Assembly (NCBI RefSeq): GCF_029269745.1
Contig: NZ_JARJHT010000002.1
Span: forward strand, 372,001 to 436,000
DNA: 64,000 bases
DNA from: Polluticoccus soli
GTDB lineage: Bacteria > Bacteroidota > Bacteroidia > Chitinophagales > Chitinophagaceae
Reading direction: 5' to 3'
Shown: positions 53,208 through 61,890 of the stretch, piece by piece
Numbering within the stretch: the stretch's first letter is position 1
Layout: every line of letters starts with the position of its first letter
Notes under the pieces: generated by a model
The model's input: only the letters and a program-made list of their open reading frames with translations
Database searches by the model: none
Told to the model about the DNA's origin: nothing
Made by a program: the position numbers and the translations under genes

Positions 53208-54788
53208 CTAGTGCATTGCTTCCGAAATATCTACTTTGTTCTTCTTGTTGGTTTTGATCATCAGGATAAATGGTATACACAAAAGGAACATAATACCTAT
53301 GTACAGGAACACGTCCATATAAGAAAGTACTGATGCCTGTTTGCTTACAGAGTAATCCATCAGTTTGTAGGCACTCTGTAAAGCCACATCCGGTGACATG
53401 CCTTTAGCCATAAACGAAGCCTGTATGCCTTTGATACGCTGGATCACACCAGGATCATTTATATCCAGGTTACTCACCAAAGCACCCCTATGTGTCACAG
53501 TTTGTCGCGCCATAAATGTGGTGATAAGCGCGATGCCAAAGGAGCCGCCCAACTGGCGCATCATGCCGGTAAACGAAGCTCCCTGGCCGATCTCACGTCC
53601 TTTTAGCGTCGAGAGTGACATGGTTGTAATAGGTATGAATAGCATACCCATACCTATGCCACGCACTATCAGCATCCAGAAAAACGAGTCAGAACTGGTG
53701 TCTGGTGTTAATATCTTATAACCCCAGAAGCTGTAAACAAAGAATAACAGCATACCGCCGGCTATCAGGTATTGCTGAGGCACGCCTTTTTGTAAAAGGT
53801 TACCGATGATCGGCATCATGAAAGCGGTGGTTAATGCCGCCGGGATCATGAGCATACCCGATTGTTGTGCAGTCCATCCTAAAGTAGCCTGTGTGTAAAG
53901 CGGGATGATAAATGTTGAACCATACAAGCCAAACCCAAGTATGAACGAAAGGATAGTCCCTATCCGCAGGTTGCCGTTTTTCAATACCCGCAGTTCTACA
54001 ATAGGGTTTCTAAATGTCAGCTCACGCCAAATGAAGAAGTAAAAACCGAGAAATGCGGTGATTGTCGTCAAAATGATAGCAGTGCTATTGAACCAGTCAT
54101 CTTCTTGGCCCCGTTCCAGTACATATTGGAGCGATCCTACCGCCATAGCGAGGAAGGCGATACCCCACCAGTCAATATCTGATTTACTGGTCTTTTCTGC
54201 ATATTTGGGGCTCTTAACAAACTGCAGCGTAAGCAGGGTAGCAATAACGCCGATCGGTATGTTGATATAGAAAATATATGGCCATGAAAAGTGATCAACG
54301 ATGTAGCCACCAAGTGGCGGACCAAGTGTCGGGCCGATAATCACCCCCAAGCCATATATAGCCTGAGCCATACCTCGTTTTTCGGGTGGATAACTTTCTG
54401 TAATAATGGTTTGGGATGTTACCAGGAGGGCGCCACCTCCAAGACCCTGTATGAAACGGAATGCTACCAGCTCCCAGATATTGGTGGCATTACCACATAG
54501 AAACGACGCTACGGTAAAGATGATGATCGATGCAGCGAAATAGTTGCGTCTGCCAAACTGTTGCGACAGCCAGCTGGTCATCGGCACGATGATCACGTTC
54601 GCGATAGCATATGCCGTGATAACCCACGCTACCTCAGTTAGTGTTGCACCAAGGTTACCACGCATTTCATTCAGGGCAACGTTCACGATGGTTGTGTCGA
54701 CGATCTCCAGCAGCGCGCAAAATATTGCCGTGATGGTGATGATCACACGCCGGAATCCATATTCTACTAACGAACCTTGTTCTGTCAT
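53208..54788 (-). CDS. DHA2-type MFS multidrug efflux transporter (EmrB-like)
   Basis: A 526-residue transporter with about 14 helices. Shows the DHA2 motifs: LEIVDTTIVNVALNEMRGNLG (motif D1), a long central section RFIQGLGGGALLVTSQTII (motif C-like, with ITESYPPEKRGMAQAIYGLG) and GPTLGPPLGGYI. It would export toxic compounds together with the HlyD and TolC partners, directly from the cytoplasm out of the cell. Last gene of the operon; 17 bp from the HlyD gene. Confidence 0.9.
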   Translation of the reverse strand: MTEQGSLVEYGFRRVIITITAIFCALLEIVDTTIVNVALNEMRGNLGATLTEVAWVITAYAIANVIIVPMTSWLSQQFGRRNYFAASIIIFTVASFLCGNATNIWELVAFRFIQGLGGGALLVTSQTIITESYPPEKRGMAQAIYGLGVIIGPTLGPPLGGYIVDHFSWPYIFYINIPIGVIATLLTLQFVKSPKYAEKTSKSDIDWWGIAFLAMAVGSLQYVLERGQEDDWFNSTAIILTTITAFLGFYFFIWRELTFRNPIVELRVLKNGNLRIGTILSFILGFGLYGSTFIIPLYTQATLGWTAQQSGMLMIPAALTTAFMMPIIGNLLQKGVPQQYLIAGGMLLFFVYSFWGYKILTPDTSSDSFFWMLIVRGIGMGMLFIPITTMSLSTLKGREIGQGASFTGMMRQLGGSFGIALITTFMARQTVTHRGALVSNLDINDPGVIQRIKGIQASFMAKGMSPDVALQSAYKLMDYSVSKQASVLSYMDVFLYIGIMFLLCIPFILMIKTNKKNKVDISEAMH

Positions 54789-54805
54789 TTGTGTTGTTTA
54801 ACTAC

Positions 54806-55933
54806 TTAGTCTAAATGAACATCTACGTTCACATTCATACCCGGACGCAGCTGTTTAACTGTCTTGTCTGCAGGATTAGTGAACTCGATTTTTACCGGTA
54901 CACGCTGCACGACTTTTACGAAGTTGCCCGAAGCGTTATCCGGAGGCAGCAAGGCGAATTTTGCACCTGTGGCAGGCGAGAATGAGGTTACTTTCGCCTC
55001 TAATTCGTGACCAGGAAATGCGTCGACATGTACCAGTACTTTTTGGCCCATTTTCATTTTATCGAGCTGTGTCTCCTTAAAGTTTGCCACAACCCACATC
55101 GGTTTATCCATCACAATGCTGAACATCGTTTGACCTGCCTGAACGAACTGACCTGATTGAACGTTTACCTTAGAGATAACTCCATCTTCCGGGGCTACTA
55201 TCGTAGCATAAGAAAGATTGAGCTTAGCGTTCTCTACATCAGCCATACGCTGTTTTATGGTCGCGTTGGCTACACCGATCTGTTCAGCGGTAGCATTGCT
55301 TTGAGAAGCTACAGCAGTAGTTTGGCGAGCTGCAGCGTTTTTTTGCTCCTGCAGTACCTGCAGTTGATGTTCAGCAGTTTGTTTTTGCGCCAGCGCTTGC
55401 TCGTATTGCTGTTGGGTAATTGAATGGTCTTTTACCAGGTTGGCGTAACGGTTATAGTCTTGCGTAGCACGCCAAACATTAATTTTAGCTGTCTCGATCT
55501 GCGCGTCTACTGTAGAAACGTTTGCTTGTGAAGATGCAACGTTTGCTTTAGATGCGCTTGTTGTAGCTTCAGCTACGTGCAGACCGCCCTGTGCCGCAGC
55601 CAGTGCAGCCTCGGCTTGATCCAGCTTGATCCTCAGGTCGCGGTCATCCAGTACAAACAATACATCGCCTTTCTTCACCTTCTGGTTATCAGCCACGCGA
55701 ACTTCGGTTACAAAACCGGATACTCGTGGTATCACCGGGCTGATGCTGGCTTCTACCTGCGCATCGTCGGTGTCTTCATGGTGCATTGAATGAACGTACT
55801 TGGTCAGGCCGAACGCTGCGCCACCCAACACCAGTAATCCCAGCACTACGGCAAACCGCTTGTTGCTTTTTTTAGGCGCCTGCTCTTCCTTAGTGATCGA
55901 GATGGTTTTCTTAGCTTCTTTAACGTTTTCCAT
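54806..55933 (-). CDS. HlyD/EmrA-type membrane fusion protein
   Basis: A 375-residue periplasmic adaptor. One N-terminal membrane helix (about residues 25-45, FAVVLGLLVLGGAAFGL) is followed by the first beta/lipoyl half (VSGFVTEVRVADNQKVKKGDVLFVLDDRDL), a coiled-coil hairpin rich in Ala/Gln (about 100-210), the second lipoyl half (IVAPEDGVISKVNVQSGQFVQAGQ) and a barrel domain. It bridges the MFS pump and the TolC outer-membrane channel. 24 bp downstream of the TolC gene's stop. Confidence 0.9.
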   Translation of the reverse strand: MENVKEAKKTISITKEEQAPKKSNKRFAVVLGLLVLGGAAFGLTKYVHSMHHEDTDDAQVEASISPVIPRVSGFVTEVRVADNQKVKKGDVLFVLDDRDLRIKLDQAEAALAAAQGGLHVAEATTSASKANVASSQANVSTVDAQIETAKINVWRATQDYNRYANLVKDHSITQQQYEQALAQKQTAEHQLQVLQEQKNAAARQTTAVASQSNATAEQIGVANATIKQRMADVENAKLNLSYATIVAPEDGVISKVNVQSGQFVQAGQTMFSIVMDKPMWVVANFKETQLDKMKMGQKVLVHVDAFPGHELEAKVTSFSPATGAKFALLPPDNASGNFVKVVQRVPVKIEFTNPADKTVKQLRPGMNVNVDVHLD

Positions 55934-55957
55934 ATATTGGTTTTGACTGTGGTCTTT

Positions 55958-57319
55958 TTATTTGTTTGTGATCTCAGGCGTTAATACACCTGCTGTTTGT
56001 AATAGTTTATTGTACGATACCATGGCCTCCGCTTCTGCCACCGCCTGGTTAAGCCTGGCCTGTAGCTGGGCTACGTCGGCATCCAGCAGATCGGTAGTAG
56101 TAGCGAGGTTGTTAGTGTGTTTGTTCTTAACGATCCTATAGTTTTCGGTGGCTTGCTCAACGGCTTTAGCATATACTTCTATCTTCTTTTTACTAGAAAG
56201 GAAGTTTTGATAGGCCTGTGCTGTTTGTAGTCTTACATTGTCCGTAAGCAGGTTTTGGCCCATTTTCACTTGCTGCAGCTGTGCCTTTGCCTGGGCTACC
56301 TTTGAGCCTGTTTTCCAGAGTGATGAAGGACTGTATTTTACTCCAACACCCGCATTCAACGCGTTGGTTAGTGTAAGTACGTCAGGGATGTTTGCGCCTA
56401 TATAACCGCCTGTTAGCGCCAGCGAAGGGTAGTATTCACCTTTTGCTGCTTTCACACCCGAATTTGCAGCTTTGATCCTCATCTCAGAAGCAGCAATGTC
56501 GGCGCGGTTTTCCATGGCTTTTGATTCCCATGTAGTATACCCGTCAACCTCGTTTGGCGATTTGAATTCAGCACCATCAGGAACCAGGTCTGTGTTTTCA
56601 GCCAGGCCCAGCATCAGGTTCATAGAGATGTTGGTGAGTTTCCATGCATTCTCTGCATCCAGCAATGCCAGTTCTACGTTAGACTGCTGCAGTTGTGCTT
56701 TCAACAGGTCATTCCTTGCCAACAAGCCATTCTTTTCAAGGTTGCTGAAATCAGCAACTCGTTGTTGCGATTGTTTCAGGTTTTCTTTTACGAGGTCCAG
56801 CGCTTCTTTAGCCTTATATAGGTTGCTGTAGGCAGCGATTGTGTTCTCAATTACATCCGCGCGATCTTTCTGTGCGTCGAGCTTTGCTGCTTTTTCCAGG
56901 TACTTTGCTGCGTCTATGCCGTTTTGTATCCTAAAGCCCGCAAATACCGGTAACGAGAGATTGGCCATCCCGTAACCAACTTGTTTAACCTCTATTGATG
57001 AAAGGCTGTTACCTCCAGTGCTACCACCGCCTTCCCCTTGTTGAGGAGATTGCGTTTTCAGATCAAGTGTTGGCTTGTTCAGTCTCATATACGAGCCGGT
57101 GATCGATAGGTCGGGTAATCTTCTCTCTTTTGCTTCGCGCAAAGCAGCGGTCGCTTCTGTCACTTTCGCTTGCTGCAGTTTTAACTGGTTGCTGTTTTGC
57201 AAGCTCAGTTGTATTGCCTCGCTAAGTGAAAGTTTTCGTGTTTCTTGTCCTACAGCATCGAATCCGGTCATCAGGCCGATAACCGCAACAATTGCTGTTA
57301 AGATTTGTCTACTATTCAT
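55958..57319 (-). CDS. TolC-family outer membrane efflux protein
   Basis: A 453-residue protein with a signal peptide (about the first 25 residues, ending TGFDAVGQ). Two duplicated halves with long heptad-like helices (SLQNSNQLKLQQAKVTEATAAL; DLLKAQLQQSNVELALLDAEN) and short strands are typical of TolC channels. It forms the outer-membrane exit duct for the HlyD/MFS pair. Its start overlaps the end of tetR by 8 bp. Confidence 0.88.
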   Translation of the reverse strand: MNSRQILTAIVAVIGLMTGFDAVGQETRKLSLSEAIQLSLQNSNQLKLQQAKVTEATAALREAKERRLPDLSITGSYMRLNKPTLDLKTQSPQQGEGGGSTGGNSLSSIEVKQVGYGMANLSLPVFAGFRIQNGIDAAKYLEKAAKLDAQKDRADVIENTIAAYSNLYKAKEALDLVKENLKQSQQRVADFSNLEKNGLLARNDLLKAQLQQSNVELALLDAENAWKLTNISMNLMLGLAENTDLVPDGAEFKSPNEVDGYTTWESKAMENRADIAASEMRIKAANSGVKAAKGEYYPSLALTGGYIGANIPDVLTLTNALNAGVGVKYSPSSLWKTGSKVAQAKAQLQQVKMGQNLLTDNVRLQTAQAYQNFLSSKKKIEVYAKAVEQATENYRIVKNKHTNNLATTTDLLDADVAQLQARLNQAVAEAEAMVSYNKLLQTAGVLTPEITNK

Positions 57320-57938
57320 TGGTCAGTGTTGCTTTAAAAAGGCCTTTTAAATGTGTGTTTAGTTTTTCCTTGAGGTGTTTTTGAAATTCTTCTTCTGACA
57401 GGTGCTCCAGGTTGCTGATCCTTCTATAGAATTTCTGGGTAGACACAAACTGGTTAGCAGTGCCAAACAGGGTGGTCATCATCATCGGTACATCGATGTT
57501 TTGCTTGAAAACGCCTGCATCTTGTCCCTCCTGCACCAGTTTTTTAATAAGCTCATGGTTGCGGCGTTTTGTTGCATCCAGGGCCTCGAGGATAGACCCT
57601 TCTGTTTCTGTGACCTGTAGGCAGATCATCAGCTTGTAATAACTCTGTTGGGAGATTACTTTCTCAATAAACGTATCTATCAGCTTAAAGATCTTTTCTA
57701 GAGGATCCAGGTCTTTGTTGCCCAACAAGCTCTCGATCTCCAGTTTCACCGTTTCGGCACGGCGCTGGAAAATGGCGCTCAGCAGTTTTTCCTTTGAACC
57801 GAAATAGTACGAGATCATGGCCACATTTACATCAGCTTCACGGGCTATATCCCGTACGGATGTACCGTCGAAACCATGCAGCGCAAAGAGCTCTTCGGCT
57901 ATCTTAAGTATCTGCAGCTGTTTTTCGTTGTATTCCAT
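57312..57938 (-). CDS. TetR family transcriptional regulator of the efflux operon
   Basis: A 208-residue repressor. The N-terminal helix-turn-helix is clear: QILKIAEELFALHGFDGTSVRDIAREADVNVAMISYYFGSKEKLLSAI (residues ~7-55). The C-terminal ligand-binding part is divergent. ATG 57938 chosen: an open frame to 57986 would cross the promoter and operator. It is the first gene of the efflux operon (8-bp overlap with tolC), and two palindromic sites overlap its promoter, so self-repression is likely; ligand release would open the operon. Confidence 0.92.
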   Translation of the reverse strand: MEYNEKQLQILKIAEELFALHGFDGTSVRDIAREADVNVAMISYYFGSKEKLLSAIFQRRAETVKLEIESLLGNKDLDPLEKIFKLIDTFIEKVISQQSYYKLMICLQVTETEGSILEALDATKRRNHELIKKLVQEGQDAGVFKQNIDVPMMMTTLFGTANQFVSTQKFYRRISNLEHLSEEEFQKHLKEKLNTHLKGLFKATLTNE

Positions 57939-57955
57939 TTTTCTGAAATGCGGGG

Positions 57956-57993
57956 CAAAGTTAAACGATCGTTTAAAACTAAACAAACGTTTA
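57956..57993 (-). promoter_or_regulatory. Promoter and TetR-type operators of the efflux operon
   Basis: Minus strand -33 TTTG (57987-57984), 20-bp spacer, -7 TAACTTTG (57963-57956). A perfect 16-bp palindrome, TTAAACGATCGTTTAA (57961-57976), overlaps the -7 box by 3 bp; a second, imperfect site TAAACAAACGTTTA (57980-57993) covers the -33 box. Both share TAAAC-type half sites. Confidence 0.75.
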
Positions 57994-58028
57994 ATTAATA
58001 ATTTAGATAAAAAAAATCGATGGGCTGA

Positions 58029-60059
58029 TCAGCTTATTTTGCTCCAGTGGGATTGCTGAGCTTGTTGCAGGAGTATATTGCGAATTGCTGCATATTTTGG
58101 TGAGGTAAGCGTAGGGTCCTCAGAAACAACGAATTGTGCAGCTTGCCGGGTTTGTTCTAATATGGCAGAATCTTGCACTATGTCGGCAAGTTTGAATTTC
58201 AAGGTTCCGCTTTGGCGGGTGCCGTACAGGTCGCCGGGCCCACGCATGGCTAGGTCCTCCTCGGCAATGACGAACCCATTGCTGGTCGACGTCATGATCT
58301 TCATCCGCTGGGCGCTTTCGTTTGAAACTTTGTTGCCGGTAAGCAGTATGCAATACGATTGTTCACCGCCGCGACCAACGCGCCCGCGTAACTGATGCAG
58401 TTGAGAAAGTCCAAAACGCTCAGCACTCTCAATGAGCATAACTGTGGCGTTAGGCACATTGACACCGACTTCAATCACAGTTGTAGCCACCAGTATCCGT
58501 GCGTCTCCGCTTACGAACCGCTCCATGTTGCGCTGGCGTAGCGCCGCTTCCTGCTTACCATGCACCATCGATATCTTGTATTTGTCCTCGGGGAAAAACA
58601 CTTTTACCTGCTCATAGCCTGCCAGCAAACTTTCGTAGTCTACTTTTTCTGACTCTTCGATAAGTGGATAGACGATATATGCCTGGCGGTCCTTATTTAT
58701 CTCAGTTCGGATAAAATCCATCACAAAAGCACGGCGCATTTCATTGCGGTGTACAGTTTTTATCTCCTGTCTTCCGGGTGGGAGTTCATCAATCACGGAC
58801 ACGTCAAGATCGCCATATAGCGTCATGGCCAGCGTCCGAGGAATCGGCGTTGCCGTCATAACCAACACGTGCGGAGCCCGTTCATTTTTCTTCCAAAGCC
58901 GCGCACGTTGACCTACGCCAAAGCGATGTTGCTCATCTATTACTGCTAACCCTAGATTGGCAAATTGTACGCTTTCTTCGATCAGTGCATGTGTACCGAT
59001 CACTATAGGAATGCTACCATCTGCCAGTCCCTTTAGAATATCCTTGCGGTCTTTCCCTTTGACTGTCCCCGTCAAAATTGCTACGGGCACTCCCATGTTT
59101 TCAAGCAGGCCTTTTACCCCTTGGTAGTGTTGCTGGGCCAATATCTCGGTTGGGGCCATAAGACAGGCCTGGAAACCATTATCCATTGCCAGCAGCATAG
59201 ACATGACAGCGACAATGGTCTTACCACTACCCACATCACCTTGTACCAGGCGATTCATCTGCTTACCGGTAGCAGTATCATGTCGTATCTCTTTGAGAAC
59301 ACGCTTTTGCGCACCTGTTAATTGAAAGGGTAGGTGCTCTTTATAAAAGCCGTTGAAGTGGTCGCCTACTTTCTCAAACTTGTAGCCTGGTTGTATGGTA
59401 TGCTGTAACCGCAACTGAGCGATCTGCAATTGAGAAGCAAATAGCTCCTCCCACTTCAACCTGTATCGCGCAGCCTGCATGTGTTCTTCGCTGTCCGGGA
59501 AATGTATCCACCGGATAGCTTGATAGCGGCTACATAAACGATAGTGACTTAGAATATCAACAGGCAGTATCTCCGGTATATCGCCCGGACGCACTTTTTC
59601 AAACAGGCTTTGAGTGATCTTTGCGAATGAACGATTGCTGATACCTTTTGCCTTCAGCTTTTCTGTCGTAGGATAGACAGGTTGCATTTGGGCAACGGCT
59701 GTTTCTGAACTTAGCAGCTCGATCTCTGGGTGCGCTATGTTGGGAACGCCATTGAAAAAGGAAACCTTTCCGAACACAATATAACGTTCATGGTCGCGGA
59801 GCGATTTTTTCATCCACTGTGCTCCCTGGAACCATATCAGTTCAATCTTTCCTGTGTCGTCATACAACGTAGCCGTCAATCGGTGTTTACGGCCTGTTCC
59901 TTCTTCGTAGATATTGATAAGTGTGCCCACCAGCTGCACGTATTCTGTGTTCTGGTTGATAGAAGCAACCTTATCAAGTTTGCTACGGTCGAAATATCGG
60001 TAGGGGTAGTGATGCAGCAGATCTTCGAACGTGGCTATCTCCAGCTCCTTCCGGAGCAT
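58029..60059 (-). CDS. recG: ATP-dependent DNA helicase RecG
   Basis: Branch-migrating helicase that remodels stalled forks and Holliday junctions. Motifs: Walker A GDVGSGKT, DEQHRFG (motif II), TATPIPRTL (motif III), and the C-terminal TRG region with RGRVGRGGEQSYC. The first ATG (60059) gives 676 residues, but it lies inside the N-terminal wedge region: the same frame stays open upstream to 60167, encoding SSPVEYLKGVGPQKGE, which matches the usual RecG N-terminus. No ATG, GTG or TTG exists there. The upstream stop TAG at 60170-60168 is that of exbD, so recG directly follows it. The true start may be near 60131 (ATC, with GGAAAG upstream) or 60155 (ATT). Confidence 0.9.
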   Translation of the reverse strand: MLRKELEIATFEDLLHHYPYRYFDRSKLDKVASINQNTEYVQLVGTLINIYEEGTGRKHRLTATLYDDTGKIELIWFQGAQWMKKSLRDHERYIVFGKVSFFNGVPNIAHPEIELLSSETAVAQMQPVYPTTEKLKAKGISNRSFAKITQSLFEKVRPGDIPEILPVDILSHYRLCSRYQAIRWIHFPDSEEHMQAARYRLKWEELFASQLQIAQLRLQHTIQPGYKFEKVGDHFNGFYKEHLPFQLTGAQKRVLKEIRHDTATGKQMNRLVQGDVGSGKTIVAVMSMLLAMDNGFQACLMAPTEILAQQHYQGVKGLLENMGVPVAILTGTVKGKDRKDILKGLADGSIPIVIGTHALIEESVQFANLGLAVIDEQHRFGVGQRARLWKKNERAPHVLVMTATPIPRTLAMTLYGDLDVSVIDELPPGRQEIKTVHRNEMRRAFVMDFIRTEINKDRQAYIVYPLIEESEKVDYESLLAGYEQVKVFFPEDKYKISMVHGKQEAALRQRNMERFVSGDARILVATTVIEVGVNVPNATVMLIESAERFGLSQLHQLRGRVGRGGEQSYCILLTGNKVSNESAQRMKIMTSTSNGFVIAEEDLAMRGPGDLYGTRQSGTLKFKLADIVQDSAILEQTRQAAQFVVSEDPTLTSPKYAAIRNILLQQAQQSHWSKIS

Positions 60060-60167
60060 TTCACCTTTTTGGGGGCCGACACCTTTTAGGTATTCAACGG
60101 GGGAGCTTAATATGGAGGCGAGGTTGCTGATCGTTGTGTGCTTTCCAACAAAAATAAGCGTTACAGG

Positions 60168-60566
60168 CTATTCTTTATCTACGGCCAGCACTGTCTTAAG
60201 GTTAAGTGCTTTTGCAGCTTTCATTACAGCCACTATACTTTCGGCGCTTGCTTGTTTATCGGCATTGATCACGACTGTGGGTTCGGCATCTTGTGAACGG
60301 GCAACTATACCATTGATTGCGCTCTGTAATGAGTCTTGCGAGGTAGAATGTGTACCGACAAAGAACCGCTGCTGCGGATCAATGGACACGACTACGGTCT
60401 GTTTTGCTTTGGTATCGCTTTCTGCCTTAGGAATAGACAGTTTAACAACATTGGGATTGGCCAAAGTGGAAATAATCAGGAAAAACAGCAGGAGAACGAA
60501 CAGGATGTCGTTTAGTGCTGACGCATGGGTCTCTGGCTTATCGCGCAAATGCTTTCTTAAGTTCAT
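60168..60566 (-). CDS. exbD: ExbD/TolR-type biopolymer transport protein
   Basis: A 132-residue protein with one N-terminal transmembrane helix (residues ~16-40, LNDILFVLLLFFLIISTLANP) that includes the Asp (DILF) used for proton passage, followed by a periplasmic domain (VSIDPQQRFFVGTHS; ADKQASAESIVAVMKAAKAL). With ExbB it powers TonB or TolA-type systems. Starts 3 bp after the ExbB stop. The recG frame begins directly after its stop, in the same frame. Confidence 0.88.
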   Translation of the reverse strand: MNLRKHLRDKPETHASALNDILFVLLLFFLIISTLANPNVVKLSIPKAESDTKAKQTVVVSIDPQQRFFVGTHSTSQDSLQSAINGIVARSQDAEPTVVINADKQASAESIVAVMKAAKALNLKTVLAVDKE

Positions 60567-60569
60567 TGC

Positions 60570-61259
60570 CTAGTGCGCTGGTTCTTGTAATATATCAAGG
60601 AATTCCACCGAAGCAGTTTCCATCTTATTTACATTCTTATTGATCTGTGCGTTTAGGTAGTTGTGCGCTATATAGGCCAACAAACCAATGATCAGACCAA
60701 CGGCAGATGTTACCATCTTAGTGTAGATACCACCGGCAATGCTTTCCAATGAGAAGCCTTTGTGCTGTATATCGAAGAACAGGATGATCATTCCTGCGAT
60801 CGTACCAAGGAAGCCAAACATGGGGGCAATCCCGGCAATCGTAGAAAGAACTGATAGATTCTTCTCCATATGGTATACTTCCAGTTTACCAGCGTTTTCC
60901 ATCGATTTCTCGATATGGTCGATCGGTTTGCCCACGCGGCTAATACCTTTATCTATCATTCTGGCTACGGGTCCTTGAGTGCCACGAGCAAGCGTTCGGG
61001 CGCCTTGGAGGTCGCCTTTAGTTACCTTTTCGCGTATGCGTGGCATAAACCCGCCATCGATCTCACCAGCTTTCCTGATCACAGAAAGGCGCTCAACAAA
61101 TACATACACCAAAATGATGGAACACAGTAGGAGTGGTATCATCATTATCCCGCCTTCTTTCAGCAGGTAGATCAGTGATATCTCGTCCTGCGGAGTAGCA
61201 ATGGCATTAGCTGTTGCTGCCGCGGTATCTATTTGTAGTAGTAAAGAGAATAACGACAT
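60570..61259 (-). CDS. exbB: ExbB/TolQ/MotA-type proton channel protein
   Basis: A 229-residue protein with helices at about residues 35-57, 130-155 and 175-197. The family signature ATIAGIAPMFGFLGTIAGMI lies in the middle helix region, with GGIYTKMVTSAVGLIIGLLAYIAHNYL near the end. Together with ExbD it conducts protons to energise outer-membrane transport, such as the TonB receptor at 24-26 kb (inference; no tonB is in the window). ATG 61259 preferred over 61280; -7 box TATATTTG at 61285-61278. Confidence 0.9.
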   Translation of the reverse strand: MSLFSLLLQIDTAAATANAIATPQDEISLIYLLKEGGIMMIPLLLCSIILVYVFVERLSVIRKAGEIDGGFMPRIREKVTKGDLQGARTLARGTQGPVARMIDKGISRVGKPIDHIEKSMENAGKLEVYHMEKNLSVLSTIAGIAPMFGFLGTIAGMIILFFDIQHKGFSLESIAGGIYTKMVTSAVGLIIGLLAYIAHNYLNAQINKNVNKMETASVEFLDILQEPAH

Positions 61260-61277
61260 AATGGATCGGTAGTCGGA

Positions 61278-61285
61278 CAAATATA
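61278..61285 (-). promoter_or_regulatory. exbB promoter -7 box
   Basis: Minus strand TATATTTG followed by TCC, 18 bp before the ATG at 61259. It overlaps the first codons of an alternative ATG at 61280, supporting 61259. Confidence 0.5.
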
Positions 61286-61317
61286 ATAATTCAGGTTTTC
61301 GGTGTTTGTTAAATAAA

Positions 61318-61346
61318 ACAGCCGGAGTTTTAACAACTCCGGCTGT
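61318..61346 (-). terminator. Terminator of the FKBP gene
   Basis: ACAGCCGGAGTT (61318-61329), 5-nt loop, AACTCCGGCTGT (61335-61346), a 12-bp stem with T-run on the minus strand. Confidence 0.8.
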
Positions 61347-61366
61347 AATTATTGTAAGGAAGTTTA

Positions 61367-61795
61367 TTATGCTATCGATACCAGTTCGATCTCGAATACC
61401 AGGTCCTGGCCAGCCAGCGGGTGGTTAGCATCCAGTATTACTACTTCGTCTTTTACTTCAGCGATGACAACAGGGAAGATATGACCCTGGTTGTCGCTCA
61501 TTTGCAATTCCATGCCAGCTTCTGGAGCCATGTCAGCAGGGAATTCGCTTTTAGGATACTCCATCATCATATCGTCGTTGCGGTGACCGTATGCCTGGTC
61601 TACAGGTATATTAACGGTTTTCTTTTCGCCGATCGCCATGTTCACCAAAGCATCGTCAAAACCTTTGATAACCTGACCACTTCCAACTTTGAATTCCAGT
61701 GGATCACGGCCATCTGAACTGTCGAAAGTTGAACCATCAGTTAATTTACCATGGTAATGAACACGAACTGTATCACCGCTTTTAACTTGTTGCAT
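61367..61795 (-). CDS. FKBP-type peptidyl-prolyl isomerase (SlyD-like)
   Basis: A 142-residue cis-trans prolyl isomerase, probably a folding helper in the cytoplasm. FKBP part: VRVHYHGKLTDGSTFDSS near the start and EFKVGSGQVIKGFDDALVNM; the SlyD-type IF insert follows (AYGHRNDDMMMEYPKSEFP ... PVVIAEVKDEVVILDANHPLAG), with VLDANHPLAGQDLVFEI as the closing strands. No metal-binding His tail. -7 box TACCTTTG lies about 35 bp upstream (61836-61829). Confidence 0.9.
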   Translation of the reverse strand: MQQVKSGDTVRVHYHGKLTDGSTFDSSDGRDPLEFKVGSGQVIKGFDDALVNMAIGEKKTVNIPVDQAYGHRNDDMMMEYPKSEFPADMAPEAGMELQMSDNQGHIFPVVIAEVKDEVVILDANHPLAGQDLVFEIELVSIA

Positions 61796-61828
61796 TATTA
61801 TTGTTTTAATAAGATGTTATAATTGAGC

Positions 61829-61836
61829 CAAAGGTA
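61829..61836 (-). promoter_or_regulatory. FKBP gene promoter -7 box
   Basis: Minus strand TACCTTTG, 33 bp before the ATG at 61795. Confidence 0.45.
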
Positions 61837-61890
61837 GCCATAATAATGGAAACGCAGTTTTATCTTTACCGGAAATTTAACCTCGCCCTC

